This document shows, piece after piece, positions 1 to 12,103 of a stretch of 64,000 nucleotides of DNA. The notes beneath the pieces are model-generated. The model made no database searches. It was not told where the DNA came from and worked only from the letters and a program-made list of their open reading frames with translations. The position numbers and the translations under genes are program-made. Location: positions 2,115,001 to 2,179,000 of the forward strand of contig JAEOAD010002232.1 in NCBI GenBank assembly GCA_036365145.1, read 5' to 3'. This stretch comes from Orientallactaga sibirica. Its lineage: Eukaryota; Chordata; Mammalia; Rodentia; Dipodidae. Each line of letters begins with the position of its first letter. Positions within the stretch are counted from its first letter, which is position 1.

Positions 1-1772
1 AAGAGGGAGGGGGGGCAAAAGGTGCAGTAGGGGTGAGTTTTAAGCGGGGAGGAGAGAGCCAGCCTGCAAGGAGGCATCTTGTCTGCTTTCTGAGGCTGAA
101 TGAGGTGGGAGTTCTTGAAAGAAAGAAAGAAGGACGGGGAGAGGAAAGAGCAGGCAAAAAGAACACACTCAGGATGTTGTTTAGTTGGCTTTATTTTTTA
201 AACCCTGGGTGTGCAGGGAGGAGCCCTGGCCCTTCCAAACCACATGAAATAAGCAAGGGAAGTGGTAGCTTTTGAAAGGGGCTTTTCGAAGGTTTGTCTT
301 ATTGATAACATCTTGTCTGTCTCCTCTGCTGGAGGAAATGACGACACCAGGCTGAGAGCCTCCTCACCCTGCCCCTGGGAGTCAAACAACATGACCCCGG
401 GCAGCCCTTCTGAGCTGGGTGCTTCCCAAAGTTAGTTCCTCTAGCCCTAGAAAAAAAAAACTGGGGTACATCAGTCATTAGTGACTCCCCCCTCCCCCCG
501 GCGCCGCCATTCCTCCAAGGTAATTGCATTCATGTAGATGAATGAAGAGCTGCTAGGATCTAGTTGTGTCTTGGGATGGATGGCATGGTTTAAAACTGCA
601 GCAAGCAAGAAAAAAAAAGGGGGACCCTCCACATGAAAGAGCATTTGTTTTGAATTTTAGCTCTTGATTTACTAATTCCCAAGGCTTCAAAGTTGGAGCT
701 CTTTCTTCTTTCTGTGAGTAGTTGGAGCCATGTATTAACAATGTGCCACGGGGGGGGGGGGAGGTTGGAGAAACTGCTTTTTTGGTTAATGCCAGTGGTT
801 CGGGGGGGTGTCTGGAGCAGAGGTGATGGGCATGGAAAAACCTAGTTTGGCTCTTTTTTTCTAGTGTGAATGCTACCTAAAATATAATTTGTCTCGGCCT
901 GGGCAGAGGGTTTTGCAAATGCAGGGTGCACACCTCCACCTTTTTAAGAAGCTGGTTCCATGGGGGAGGGGGCGGTTGGCCAGGCAGTGTCTGCTTTGCA
1001 TAGGATAAGGTCTTGGTGGTACAAGGGGTCACTAAATGAAGCAGGGCAAGATGCTAAAGATGTGTGTGTGGGGGAGTTAGCAGCCAGTGTCATGGACACT
1101 AGGGTGGGGTGAGGGCAAGGTGGGCATCAGTCAAGGTGGGGAGCAGTGAAAACGCCTGCAAGGGGCTTCTCCTCCCTCCTCCTCCTCCTCCTCCTCCTCA
1201 CTGAAATAACCTCTCTGAGCCTCTTTCACAGGCCCTGTGTGCTGTTTTCCTTCCTGTCCTGCCCTGGCTGAGAGCAGGCTTAATGAATGGGGCTCAGTTT
1301 AGGGTGGGAGGAAGGTCGGCAGCGGGAGCCAGGGCTTGATTCTCTTGGCAAGGGAAGAAGGGAAAGAGAAAACAGCCGAATGTGAAAATGTGGTGCCTTG
1401 GAGGTGGGGGTGGGGTGTGCTCAAAGGCCTACCCCTTCCTGAAATGCAGGGGCGACTCCAAGGCTGGCCCTTCCCTTTCCTGCGCCCTTGCAAAGGGCCA
1501 GCAAGGGCCAGTGCAAGAGGAAGGGGAGTGGGCGGCTAGGAGCTCTGGGAGCAGCCGCCTGCCTCAGGTTGGAATTCCAGCCTTGCTGCTTGGGGGGGGG
1601 GGTGTGACAGGTCCAGTCCTTGGGGACCTACATTGAAACACACCCCACTCCTGCAAGTTTCCTCAGTCTGGGAAAATGGAACATTTTTAGAAGGCGGTGA
1701 TTTGGTTCCAGGAGATTGTACTTTCATTTCTGACAGCCGGCTCTCTGAGACAGATGGATTGCTCCATGCAAG

Positions 1773-1820
<48 letters not shown>

Positions 1821-2784
1821 CGCTTTCTGCAGAAGTACAGACAATCCTATGTGCTACATGCACATGCTGATGTCCACAGGCAGGCTGTAGGAGAGACAGG
1901 GGTCCTTGTCCCACGGGGTTATTTGATGTCAGCATCGCTTCCCCGTGGAGGGGGCTGGTGTTTGTGAATTGGTTCAGTGCTGCAGTTTAACAGCCTGGGT
2001 TTAGCTCTGTCTTCTGAAAAGCATGCAAATCCAGATCAGGCCCTTGTTCTCGCTGTTTAGACATGTCGTGGCTCAGGAAGACCTTTCTGGCAAGGATCTG
2101 ATGTCCAGCTCAGTGGTGGAAATGGCAAGGATTTATGTCCCAAGCTTCCCCTGTGTCATTGGAAAGGAGAAGCAACATGCTGAGCGCTGTCATCTTTGCA
2201 GCCTCCATGTGGAATTCTGGGGACTTGCACGTGGCCCATCTTTGTGTGGTCCTGGCTGGGCAGCATCTCCCTTTTGCTAGGTTACCCAGCTGTAGGCCCC
2301 ACCTCTAGCTGCTTCCTAGAGATGTCAGTGTCTGGTTCTGACTACACCTTGGCCATCTGGGCCTCGCATCGGAACAGTGATGGAAGCCAGCAGCCATTCC
2401 CAAAGGAATTCCCAAAGATTAAGGCGGAAAAGGTGGTGGCACTGGAGATGAAAGCGCTCACATGTCTTGGGGGAATAGAAGGGAGCCCCATTTCATGGCT
2501 GTGCAGTCATACTTCTGAGAAGGATTTCATTCTTCCAACCCAAGGGCTGTCAACTCCTTTGCGAAGATATTGGATGGCTTTTGGTTCCCAAGTGCGGGGT
2601 CAGTACTAATCTAGGCCCAAGTGTGTCTCCTCTTTGATCCCTGCTGCCGTCTGTCTTGGTGTTTGAAGAGACCTTTGTAAAGTACCTACTTAATCTGAAA
2701 ACATGGCCCTGGCTCAGTCCACTGGCGGACCTGGACTCAAACCAAGTAGCTCATGGGAGATTGCTGAATCTTGGTTTAAGTATA
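1..2784. other. Unique intronic sequence
   Basis: No interspersed repeat is visible, only short simple runs: an 11-base G-run near 750, (CTC)n at 1171-1199 and the GT/GC tract. No exon is recognised. ATG-initiated frames here are under 140 codons and featureless. Confidence 0.6.
1776..1823. repeat. (GT)n followed by (GC)n
   Basis: About 18 GT units pass directly into about six GC units, an alternating purine-pyrimidine tract able to adopt Z-DNA. Confidence 0.95.
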
Positions 2785-2799
2785 CCTGTCACTGTATTC

Positions 2800-2995
2800 A
2801 TTTTTTTAAAAAAATTGTTTATTTATTTATTTGATAGCAACAGACAGAGAAAGAGGCAGATAGATAGATAGATAGAGAATGGGCCTCCAGCCACTGCAAA
2901 CTCCAGATGCATGTGCCACCTTGTGCATCTGGCTTACGTGAGTCCTGGGGAATCAAGCTTTGAACCAGGGTCCTTAGGCTTCCATCTCTCCAGCC
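2800..2995 (-). mobile_element. tRNA-derived SINE (DIP-like)
   Basis: On the minus strand it begins GGGGCTGGAGAGATGG, has the B-box-like GGTTCAAAG, the GATGCACAAGGTGGCACATG core and an A-rich tail. A perfect 15-bp target duplication, CCTGTCACTGTATTC, flanks it (2785-2799 and 2996-3010), so the ends are exact. The family name is from memory of dipodid SINEs. Confidence 0.85.
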
Positions 2996-3837
2996 CCTGT
3001 CACTGTATTCTTAAAAAAATATCTTTTCCTCCTGCCCCAGAACAGGTGATTTCTGGTTCCAAGGAGGTCTCTAGTGCCATTGGAGAAGGGCACGGGCGAG
3101 CTTGCAATCTAGCTAGTCTTTCATTGAAGTGACCATGAACGAGTTTTTTAGCCACCTGTCATCCCAAGCCACTGTGAGAAATGACAGTCTGGCACTCCTC
3201 AGATATAGTCCTCTGGGATCTCCCTAAACCCAGCCAGCCTCTTGCCTCCTGGCTAGGGTGGCTTACCTGGTGCACACACACACACCCTGGTGTAGACCAG
3301 TCCTGGGCAGTAGTATCTGGGATGCTAGCTGGCCTCTTCTGCAATGCCTGAGGTCATGGGCCCGCCCACCTCTAGAGAATGACTCTGATAAAACCCCTTT
3401 TGTCCTGGAAAGAATGAGACAGTCAGGCAGGGGTTAAATGCAGGGTGACAGTATTTAAAAGCTCTTGGAGCAATTCTGAGCTGCTCTGCCGGCCAGACTA
3501 GATGGGCTGCTGCCTGGGCATCCTGTCCTCAGGCAGAAATGAACCAGCTAGCAAGGGGGTGAGGGGGTGTGTGTGTGCAAGAGAAGGCCAGGCTGCAGTG
3601 GTGTGTTTTTTGGCTACAGTCTAGCACACAGCTTCTCCCCATTCCCACGTGGACCTCTTCTCAGAAGAGCTGCCTATAGACTGCTAGTTTTAGAGGACCT
3701 CTGGCAAGCTCAGAGCCAGGAGCAGTGAAAAGGAAGGAATGTCACAGGATTGGTGATTTAAGTTTGCTTCTTTATGCCAAAGTAATTGCTCCTTTCACTA
3801 TATGATGGCTAGAATAGTACCCCCCGCCCCGCACTTC

Positions 3838-3945
3838 TTTTTTCTTTTCTGTAGTGCTGAGGGTCAAAACCCAGGGCCTTCTCGTGTTCAGCAAGTGGAC
3901 CACCACTGAGAGGAGCTTGTCTTTGCCCAGCTCAATCTAGGCCTT
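3838..3945 (-). mobile_element. ID-like tRNA-Ala-derived SINE remnant
   Basis: Reverse complement reads as the ID/BC1 type: CTCAGTGG, then GCTGAACA...AAGGCCCTGGGTTTTGACC...CAGCACTAC. Diverged and short. Confidence 0.5.
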
Positions 3946-4004
3946 GAACTCGGAGCAGTACCTTCAAAATAGGTGTCTTAGCCCATTATATATATAATTT
4001 GGGG

Positions 4005-4096
4005 GGGGGGTTGAGGTTGGGGGGGATTGGAATTCATTATGCAGTCTTAGGGTGGCCTCGAACTCACAGTGATCCTCCTACCCACCACGCCCGGCT
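4005..4096 (-). mobile_element. B1 SINE, partial
   Basis: GTGGCCTCGAACTCACAGTG and CCACGCCCGGCT identify it. The middle is shortened, and a G-run replaces the usual T-run. Confidence 0.7.
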
Positions 4097-4159
4097 CCAT
4101 TATAATTTTTTAAAAAGATGTAAAGTGCTGGTTCCTAAGACTTGCACATTCACTTCCTT

Positions 4160-4283
4160 GTTTGTTTTGGGTTTTCCGAGGTAAGGTCTCACGGTAGCCC
4201 AGGCTGTCCTGGAATTCACTATGTAGTCTCAGGGTGGCCTCGAACTCATGGTGGTTCTCCTACCTTTGCCTCCTGAATGCTGA
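4160..4283 (-). mobile_element. B1 SINE
   Basis: Contains CCGAGGTAAGGTCTCACG and CTATGTAGTCTCAGGGTGG. The GGGATTAAAGGC end is lost. Confidence 0.75.
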
Positions 4284-4285
4284 TA

Positions 4286-4442
4286 AAAGTTGTTATTTAT
4301 TTGCATGTGTATATATAGGCACGCCAGGATCCATTGGCTGCAAGGGAACTCCAGATGCATTTATAACTTTTTGCATCTGACTTTATGTGGGAAAAGGTTT
4401 TGTAAGCAGGAGTCTTTCCTCTTTGAGCTACGTCCCCAGCCC
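4286..4442 (-). mobile_element. tRNA-derived SINE (DIP-like), diverged
   Basis: CTCCAGATGCAT, TTTTGCATCTGACTTTATGTGG and a CCCCAGCCC end remain. Internal bases are lost. Confidence 0.7.
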
Positions 4443-4473
4443 ATTTTATTTTTCATTTGTTCTTAAAAATTAA

Positions 4474-4619
4474 CTTTTTTTTTTGAGGTAGGGTCTCGCT
4501 CTAGCCCAGGCTGACCTGGAATTCACTATTAGACTCAGGGTGACCTTGAATTCATGGTGATCTTCCTACCTCTGCCTCCCAAGTGCTGAGATTAAAGGCG
4601 TATGCCACCACTCCCAGCT
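4474..4619 (-). mobile_element. B1 SINE
   Basis: Nearly full length with an 11-base T-run on its left and GGCGTATGCCACC near its right end. Confidence 0.85.
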
Positions 4620-4639
4620 CAGGTTTTTTTTTTTTAAAC

Positions 4640-4838
4640 TTAAATTTTTTTTCTATTTTATTTATTTATTGTATGCATATGTATGTATGTGTGGGCATGT
4701 TACGGTTTCTTGCTGCTATAAATGTGGCAATACACATGTGCCAATGTTGTGTCTGACTTTATGTGGGTGCTAAGGAATTGAACCTGGACTGGCAGGTTTT
4801 GTAAGCAAGTGCCACTGAACCATCATCTCCCAGCACTC
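4640..4838 (-). mobile_element. tRNA-derived SINE (DIP-like), old copy
   Basis: Keeps GTGTCTGACTTTATGTGG, GGAATTGAACCTGG and GTAAGCAAGTGCCACTGAACC; elsewhere strongly diverged. Confidence 0.6.
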
Positions 4839-4848
4839 CACAGCCTAT

Positions 4849-4899
<51 letters not shown>

Positions 4900-4902
4900 T
4901 AG
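4849..4902. repeat. (TTTA)n
   Basis: About 13 units, forming the A-tail (minus strand) of the adjoining B1. Confidence 0.95.
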
Positions 4903-5030
4903 ATAGAGTCTCTCTCTAGCCCAGCATGACCTGGAATTCACTATGTAGTCTCAGGCTGGCCTCACAGTGATCATCTTACCTCCTGAGTGAGTGCTAGGGT
5001 TAAAGGCGTGCACCACCACGCTCAGCCCCA
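4903..5030 (-). mobile_element. B1 SINE
   Basis: Its tail is the (TTTA)n run on the left. It has a small deletion in the CGAACTCACAG region. Confidence 0.8.
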
Positions 5031-5230
5031 GTCCATTTTAAATGTGTTGTCCAGGCTGACCTCAAACTCATCTTCCTGCCTTTGCCTGTTCAGTAATTTC
5101 CTACCAGTATGTGCCACAGGTAAAGGACTTTTTTGCTTAATTGTAGAAGTATTTGAGGAAAATGATGATTGCCTGCTTACCGTCCTCTGCTGTGCTTTCC
5201 TGTTGTGAATGATATTGCAAAAGTGACCCC

Positions 5231-5370
5231 TGGGCCTGGAGATATGGCTCAATGGTTAATACGCTCACCTGCAAAGTCCAGTGACCAGGTTTTATTCCCC
5301 AGTGCCCACATAAAGCCAGATGCACAACTAGAGTTGGTTTGTAGTGGCTAGAGGCCCTGGCATGTCCATA
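5231..5370 (+). mobile_element. tRNA-derived SINE (DIP-like)
   Basis: Starts GGGCCTGGAGATATGGCTCA and ends in CCCTGGCATGTCCAT. The CT-rich segment is short. Confidence 0.8.
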
Positions 5371-5391
5371 TTTATTTTCTTTCTTTCCTTT

Positions 5392-5541
5392 CTTTCGGTT
5401 TTTTGAGGTAGGGTCTTGTTCTAGCTCAGGCTGACCTGGAATTCACTATGTAGTCTCAGGGTGGCCTCGAACCCATGGCAGTCCTCCTACCTCTGCCTCC
5501 CAAGTGCTGGGATTAAAGGTGTGTGCCACCATGCCCAGCTT
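5392..5541 (-). mobile_element. B1 SINE
   Basis: Full-length type. A (GCTT)n-like patch follows to about 5580. Confidence 0.85.
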
Positions 5542-5918
5542 GCTTGCCTGCTTGCTGGCTTGCTTGCTTTCTCTCTCTTCCCTTCTATATATATATGCCC
5601 CTTGGGACCAGGTTTTCTTTTGGGGTAACAATTGTGCAGTTGTCTGAATGTACTCCACCGTAGATGGTACATTTCTTGTTGTGTATATTTTACCATGATT
5701 TTTTTTTTTAAAAGACAACCTCTGATACAGCTTTTAAATACACGCAGACATTATCCAGTCAATGGAAAACAATAACTGGAGAGACTTCTGTTAGATCCTG
5801 GGATCTATGGATGGGATGTGTTTGTCTGTGGGGGCTGGGAGTAAGGACGCACTGATGGCTCTGAAAGCAGGAGGCAGCAGTGCTTTACCTGAACAAATGG
5901 GTGCATCTCAGCATTGAG

Positions 5919-6172
5919 GGTTTTTTTTTTTTTTTTGAGAGAGACAGAGAAAGACAGAGCGAGAGGGAGAGGAAGACAGATAGAGACGGGCGTGCCAGCA
6001 GCCTCTCAGCTGCTGCGAACGAAATCCAGATGTGTGCGCCCCCTTGTGGTCAAATGCAACATTATGCCCTTGCGCCACTTTGCATCTGGCTAAACGTGGG
6101 ACCTGGAGATTGGAACCAGCGTTCTTAGGCTTAGGAGGCAGGCGCCTTAACCGCTAAGCCATCTCTCCAGCC
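5919..6172 (-). mobile_element. tRNA-derived SINE (DIP-like), long variant
   Basis: Flanked by the 10-bp duplication CAGCATTGAG (5909-5918 and 6173-6182). It carries about 35 extra bases (around 6048-6082) inside the core found in every other copy here. Confidence 0.85.
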
Positions 6173-8235
6173 CAGCATTGAGTTTTTAAACTTCCCTTTC
6201 CCTGTGTGTTGCAGGAAATTTTCTTCTGGCTCTTCTCCAAGCTCTACCTTGATGCTTGGGGTAGGGGGTGGAGGGAAGTGTACTTGTTCCCGTTTTGATC
6301 CAGATGCCATGTCCTCTGGGCCTGCCCAGTATAATGACAGTGAACCAGTGAGGGCCAGCTCCCCAAAGCCTAGACCCCTCTTGGGCCACTGGAGCCCCTA
6401 GTCCATGTGACATCCCTACTGCATTCTGGGGCAGGCCGGTGACCCTTTGTGGGAGCTTGAGACGGGCTACTGTAAGTGTAATCACTGGGCAGTCACCACT
6501 GGCCCTAACATCTTTCTCGCTGAGGATTGAATGGCTGGCCCAGCGTCTGGCCGCCTGCCTACTGTCACACGGAGGCTTCCTCTCTGGGCTATTTTCAGCG
6601 GGAAGATATTATTAACTGCTGAGGCATAGTCCTCGATTTAGTGGCTAACACACCAAGAAAGCTGCGTTCACTTCATCCAACCATTGGCTCATATGGCGGG
6701 ACTTAGTCCCCTCTAGCCCTTTCTGTTTCTCCCTGTGGGGTCACATTTGGGGTCCTAGCCCTTAGCTCAGTTCCTAGGGAAGCTGCCATTTGTAGATGCG
6801 ATGGCTACTCTAGAGAGAATCTGGTTTTTATTTGTATTTTTTTAAGCCCACTCTTAAAGGTGTAGAAAACAATAGTATTTATCTGGTAAGATGGGGACAG
6901 TTTGTAATAAGTATGGGAACTGGGTGGGAAAAGGAACTTTCAATGGAGTTTAGGACTGTTATTTAAAACAGTGATAACTTTCACCTTGTCAGTTAACAGG
7001 AAATATTGGGACAAGACAGGAAATTGCATCATCCCTTTTTTGAGAAGAACTCCAGAACAAGTTATTTGAAAGGTAGTGACTGAAGAGATGACTGGCCCTT
7101 GCTCCCCCCGCCCCATCTTTATTTCTCCCCCCCTCGTTCCCTTATACTCCCATGAGAACTTTTAGGCCATTTTCTTTAAGAAAGAAGTTGTTTGAGAACT
7201 TTATGTTATTTTTATTATTTAAAAAAATATTTTACCAGAAGGGTCACTTTCAGTTGAAATGTTAACTGCAGCCTTATTTCCCAGTTTACTAAAGAATCTT
7301 TCATGACTTTTTCAGCTTCCTTCCCCAAATGGCGAGGCCAAACAGCTCTTGGCTGGGAGCTAATTTTGGTTTGGCTGCACCGTCCCCGTCCTCCGTGCGG
7401 AGCCCCACCCAGTGTCATTAGCTCAGTTTTAACTTGCAAAAAAAAAAATTATTTTTTTGTGAGGGTAGGTAGGAATTTACTCTAGTCCTTTGCCTTTTCA
7501 CGCCACTTTAGCCTTCCCTCCAGTGAGGTTGGTACCCCTTCTCTTGTCACATAGGAGTTAAGTCTCCTTAGTTCTAGTGAGGAGAGGAGAGGAAGGGGTG
7601 GTGGTGGGGCGTTCACAGCCCTTGGTACAGCCGGGTCCTATAACTGGGTCTTGGGACCTCCAGTGTTCCCAGAAGCATCCTCTAGGAAGGGGGTTGGAGT
7701 AGAGAAAAAGAGCATCTATGAATCTGGCCATGGGACAGTGGCCTGACAGAGCTGTCATAGAGCCAGTTTTGGGATGGAGACCAGAAAGAAAAGAGAGACT
7801 GTGTGGCTGCCTCTGCGCTCCCTCTCACCCCCACCCTCCCTCCCAGCTTTTCTCCTTAGCGTGCTTTGTTTTGTTTTCATAACACAACAAGAGCCTTGGG
7901 GTGTGTAAAAGCATTGTTGAACACTCGCTGAGGGTAACTTGTCCAAACAGAGCAGGGCGCCAAAGCAGAATGCTGTGGGCAGGTGGCGTGCCCACAGAGG
8001 TTGTCGGGCCGGCGCCTACCTTGGAACCACTTCTCAGCAGCCTCTACCACAGCTGCCTGGGCAGAGGAGTCTCTCTTCCCACCTGCACAGGGTCCAGGAG
8101 AAGGTGGTGGCTTTGCTGGGAAAGTACACTCTTCTCTCCGGCTCTCATGCAGGTTCCCATGTACCTCCCCCTCAGTGTGAAACCAAGTGGGCCAGTGGCT
8201 TTGGAAGAAGCCAGTGTGTCTCCACAGTTGCTTCG

Positions 8236-8330
8236 TGTAGCAAATACTTGTTTCTTAAGCACCCACTATATGCCAGGCTCTGTGCAGCTTGGAAGATGGG
8301 CGCCGGGGCCTTCAGGGTGGAAATCAGAGA
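8236..8330 (+). mobile_element. MIR remnant
   Basis: CTTAAGCACCCACTATATGCC then AGGCTCTGTGC matches the 5' half of MIR. Confidence 0.5.
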
Positions 8331-8370
8331 CAGAAGAGCTGTGCTGAGAGTGGTGTTGAGTCAGACTGGC

Positions 8371-8433
8371 GGAGGGAGGGGGAGGGAGGGAGGGAGGGAG
8401 GGAGGGGGAGGGAGGAGGGAGGGAGGGAGGAGC
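8371..8433. repeat. (GGGA)n G-rich tract
   Basis: More than ten G3-or-longer runs separated by single A bases, giving strong G-quadruplex potential on the transcribed-sense strand. Confidence 0.9.
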
Positions 8434-9846
8434 AAGCCCACCAGACAGAGGTGCAAAGATGAGCACCTTGGGTGGCTGGACTAGGTAAGGCTCTTCAGTC
8501 ATCATTGTTGACTGCCTGATAACAGCAATGAGAGAAGGAGGCATGGCGGGAGCCCACCCTGTAGACCCTCCAGGAGAGCAGAGATGGTGAAGGTGAACAC
8601 AGCGGGGGAGGGGGTTATGGGAGCACCTTACAGGACAGTCTTGAGAGTGACTTTTCCTTTGTAACTCCCGTGGGCTTGGTGTAAGGAGCCCCTGAGGATA
8701 AAGTTCTTTTAATTTGAAATGTGAAGGTTAAGATTATTACCGAGGCCCAGCTCCTCTGTGTGTGTGTGTCTGTCTCCCTAGCTGGCCTGAAGTTGCTTGC
8801 ACAACACAATCTGAGGTGTGTTTACCAAGGTGTTTCATTTCTATGCTCATACTGCCCCGTGGGGGGACTCTGGGGACCAGCGTCTGTGAGCTCTGAGAAC
8901 CTGCTAATTGAATTAGCCTTGTTGCTGCTCTGTGGTGTCCCACCGGGAAGAACAGGCTAGGAGAGCTAGCTTGGCTTGGGGCTTATGCCAAGGCAGAAAG
9001 GGAAACTGGTTCCAACTCCAATTTCACCTTGCAGAGTTGTGAGCTTCTGTCCCCCGGCCTTAGATAACCTGACCAGTCACTGCTGGTGGCTCCTGGTTCA
9101 CTTCTGTATAGCTGTTTGACTTTGTGATCTGGGACCTTTGTTCAACAGGAGTGAAAGCTATATACGGCGCCCAGACTTGTCTGCCTGCACTTTGGGGGTG
9201 GGGTAGGGACTAGATCCCTTCTCTTCCTTAACTAGCTGTCAGGCCCCTAATGAAGTTGAAAGAACTTCTTTCCCAGTAGATCTGAGTGGGGGTCATCTGA
9301 GCTGTTCAGCTCAGAAGTGCTTAGGGACCTTGTTAGCCCCATGGCAGGCAGCCTGTCAGACAGCACTGCCCCTCCTCTTCATTAATCAGTAACCTGGAGG
9401 GAAAAGAAAAAGTTCTCACTGTGCTCTGGGTGTGCCTACAACTTAAAGATAGATGGGCCCCATCTCGGTGGGGTAACAACGGAAACCACTGGGGGGTATT
9501 TCCTGAAAGAGTCAAAAGTCCCTGGTTGGGTTGTCCCACTCCCCTCATGTCTGCTTGTTTTATCCACCCCCCCCCACCCCCCGTTGTATTTGCAGTCCTA
9601 GGAGGAGGCTACATCCTCCAGGTCCTAGAGTCTGACCTGTTTGCACAACGGGGCTTAGGACTTGGCCATTCGCATGACCCGTTTGTGTGCTTGACACTTA
9701 ACGTCTTCTGCAAAATAAAGGCTTGTGCTTGGTCACCAAATTTCTTGCTGATTTGTCACCCTAAGGTCTGTGATCCTTTGGCTCTTGGATTTGAGAATCT
9801 GGGGTTCAGGTAGTTATTGGCCTCTTCATTTTAAAATGAGTATATT

Positions 9847-10107
9847 GGGGCTGGAGAGATGGCTTAGCGGTTAAGGCATTTGCCTGCAAAGTCAAAGGAT
9901 CCCGGTTCAACTCTCCAGGCCCCACATAAGACAGATGCATAAGGGGGTGCATGCATCTGGAGTTCATTTGCAGTGGCTGGAGGCCCTGGTGTGTCTATTC
10001 TCTCTCTCTCTCTCTCTCTCTTTCTGTGTGTGTTTCTCTCTACCTCTGTCTCTCTCTCTCTCTCAAATAAGTAAATAAATAAAATATATTAAAAAAATAA
10101 ATAAAAT
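9847..10107 (+). mobile_element. tRNA-derived SINE (DIP-like)
   Basis: Complete copy with GGCTGGAGAGATGGCTTAGC start, a long CT tract (10001-10062) and a TAAATAAATA tail. Confidence 0.9.
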
Positions 10108-10116
10108 AAGAGTATA

Positions 10117-10282
10117 GGCCGGGCATGGTGGCGCATGCCTTTAATTCCAGCACTTGGGAGGCAAAGGTAGGAGGACTGCCATGAGTTCAAGGCTACCCTG
10201 AGACTACTTAGTGAATTCCAGGCCAGCCTGAGCTAGAGTGAGACCCTACGTTGAAAAACAAAACAAAACAAAAATAAAATAA
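10117..10282 (+). mobile_element. B1 SINE
   Basis: GGCCGGGCATGGTGGCGCATG to an AAACAAAACA tail. It is inserted at the tail of the preceding SINE; AAGAGTRTA repeats on either side. Confidence 0.9.
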
Positions 10283-10462
10283 GAGTGTAATTCTTCATGT
10301 TTCTTAGCTTGCAAACTCTCAAGTATGAATGAAAGCTTAGGAATCTCAGCCCAGAAAATGCATATGTAATACCATCATTTGCATATATTACAGGTGGGGC
10401 TTAGTCTTGTTGAAGCCTACCCCCCCCCATAAGCCTTACTTCAAAAAGTTCAGAAGGGCAGG

Positions 10463-10697
10463 GTTTTAAAAAATTTTTGTTTATTTTTATTTATCATTTG
10501 AGAGCAATAGATAGAGAAAGAGGGAGAGAGAGAGAGAGAGAGAATGGGCACCAGGACTTCCAGTGGCTGCAAATGAACTCCAGATGCATGCGCCACCTCG
10601 TGCATCTGGCTTACGTGGGTCCTGGGGAATCAAGCCTCGAACCGGGGTCCTTAGGCTTCATAGGCAAGCGCTTAACTGCTAAGCCATCTCTCCAGCC
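10463..10697 (-). mobile_element. tRNA-derived SINE (DIP-like)
   Basis: Exact ends are given by the 12-bp duplication CAGAAGGGCAGG (10451-10462 and 10698-10709). Confidence 0.9.
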
Positions 10698-10913
10698 CAG
10701 AAGGGCAGGTTTTTGATGGCACATTAAGGGGTACAAGGAGAAGGGAATGAGGGAGATCCTTCCCTCCCTTTCTTCTTGGGCTAGACGTGGAACCCTGGAC
10801 CAAGAACCTAATAAGAATTCTAGCCCTGGAACGGCCATTTCTCCTAACCCTTTTTTTACTTATTTTTCCTTTTCTGTAGTAAAAATATTTAACATGATTA
10901 TCAAGTCACAAGT

Positions 10914-11126
10914 CTTTTTTAAAATTTTTGTTTATTTATTTAAGAGAGAGAAAGAGGCAAAGAGAAAGAGAGAATGGGTACGCCAGGGCCTCCAGCCATT
11001 GTAAATGAATTCCAGACGCATGCACCCCCTTGTGCATCTGGCTTATGTAGGTCCTGGAGAATCGAACCCGGGTCCTTAGGCTTCACAGGCAAATGCCTTA
11101 ACCGCTAAGCCATTTCCCCAGCCCCG
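10914..11126 (-). mobile_element. tRNA-derived SINE (DIP-like)
   Basis: Target duplication AGTCACAAGT at 10904-10913 and 11127-11136. Confidence 0.9.
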
Positions 11127-11136
11127 AGTCACAAGT

Positions 11137-12103
11137 TTTTGAATAGGCACCCAAGACAAGAGACAGCAGCTCTGCCTGGGTGGCTGTGGAATACTAGCCA
11201 GATTGGAGCCCACGTCATGCGAGGCTAGAGAGCACTATGAATTATAGGCCACGCCACACAGAAGGGCAGCCTTGTACATTGGACTCCAGGGCCTTGTGAT
11301 ATCTGCCTCTTCCTGGAGGAGGCCTCTCATTGCCTTCCTTTCCCTTGGCCTCAGAATGGAAGGAGGGGCAGGAGGGGGCGACGACTCAGGTCTAGGAGGT
11401 CCCAAGTGCTTTGGGGGTGAAAGGGCTGGGATGGCTGAGCAGTGAGCGTGTCCAGGCTGGGGGAGATTAGATTATGGAGGCAGACAGAAGTAATGATTAA
11501 CTTTTCCAGTCTGCACACTGTCTCCAGACTGTCTTCTGTTGTTTTTCCCTGTAAGTACAGTGTGGCCCTGGCCTGGCTAGGTCCTGGGCTGGGGTTGTAA
11601 AGAAAGGAGGAATGAGGGCTGGGAGGGAGCTCACTGGAGAGGGAGGCCTTTCCATCAGATCCTGCGCTGGAATTTATTGGCTGGAATGCAGTAAATATTC
11701 AGAATGCTTCCCATCCAACAGTTTTCATAATTGTTACGGAGCAGGGGAGCCTGGGGAAGGAGGGATAAAAAGGACTTTTGTTCCTCACGGTATTTTTCCA
11801 TGTCTTCTGACAGTTTTCCTACCCTCTAGAAAAACTGGAGTTGAGTTGGAACTGTGTGGGGGATGGGAGGGAGGCTTTTGGGTCCTGTGACACTTTTTCA
11901 GGGTCTGGGGTCAGTGGCCTGGGTTTTATTAAAGCAAGGCCCAGGGCAAAAGCAGTTTGGTTCCTGTACACACACACAGCCCCAAGTCTGCAAGAGCAAA
12001 CCAAGATGGTGCTGAACATCTGGGGATTTTTGACCTTCTAGAAAATTGGCTTTTAATGTATGGTTCTACTTTTTAAAAAATGTTAGTGTTAGTTATGGGT
12101 TTC

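Larger units (their letters stand above)
6183..9846. other. Unique intronic sequence
   Basis: Repeat-poor block. It holds an old MIR-like patch at about 8236-8330 (GCACCCACTATATGCCAGGC), a G-rich (GGGA)n tract and no recognisable exon. Frames of 148 and 181 codons at 7.9-8.5 kb overlap each other, run through the GGGA tract and resemble nothing known. Confidence 0.55.

Noticed and set aside
7901..8484. Overlapping 148- and 181-codon frames
   Set aside because: The longer one translates the (GGGA)n tract into a Gly/Arg/Glu run, and neither resembles a protein family.
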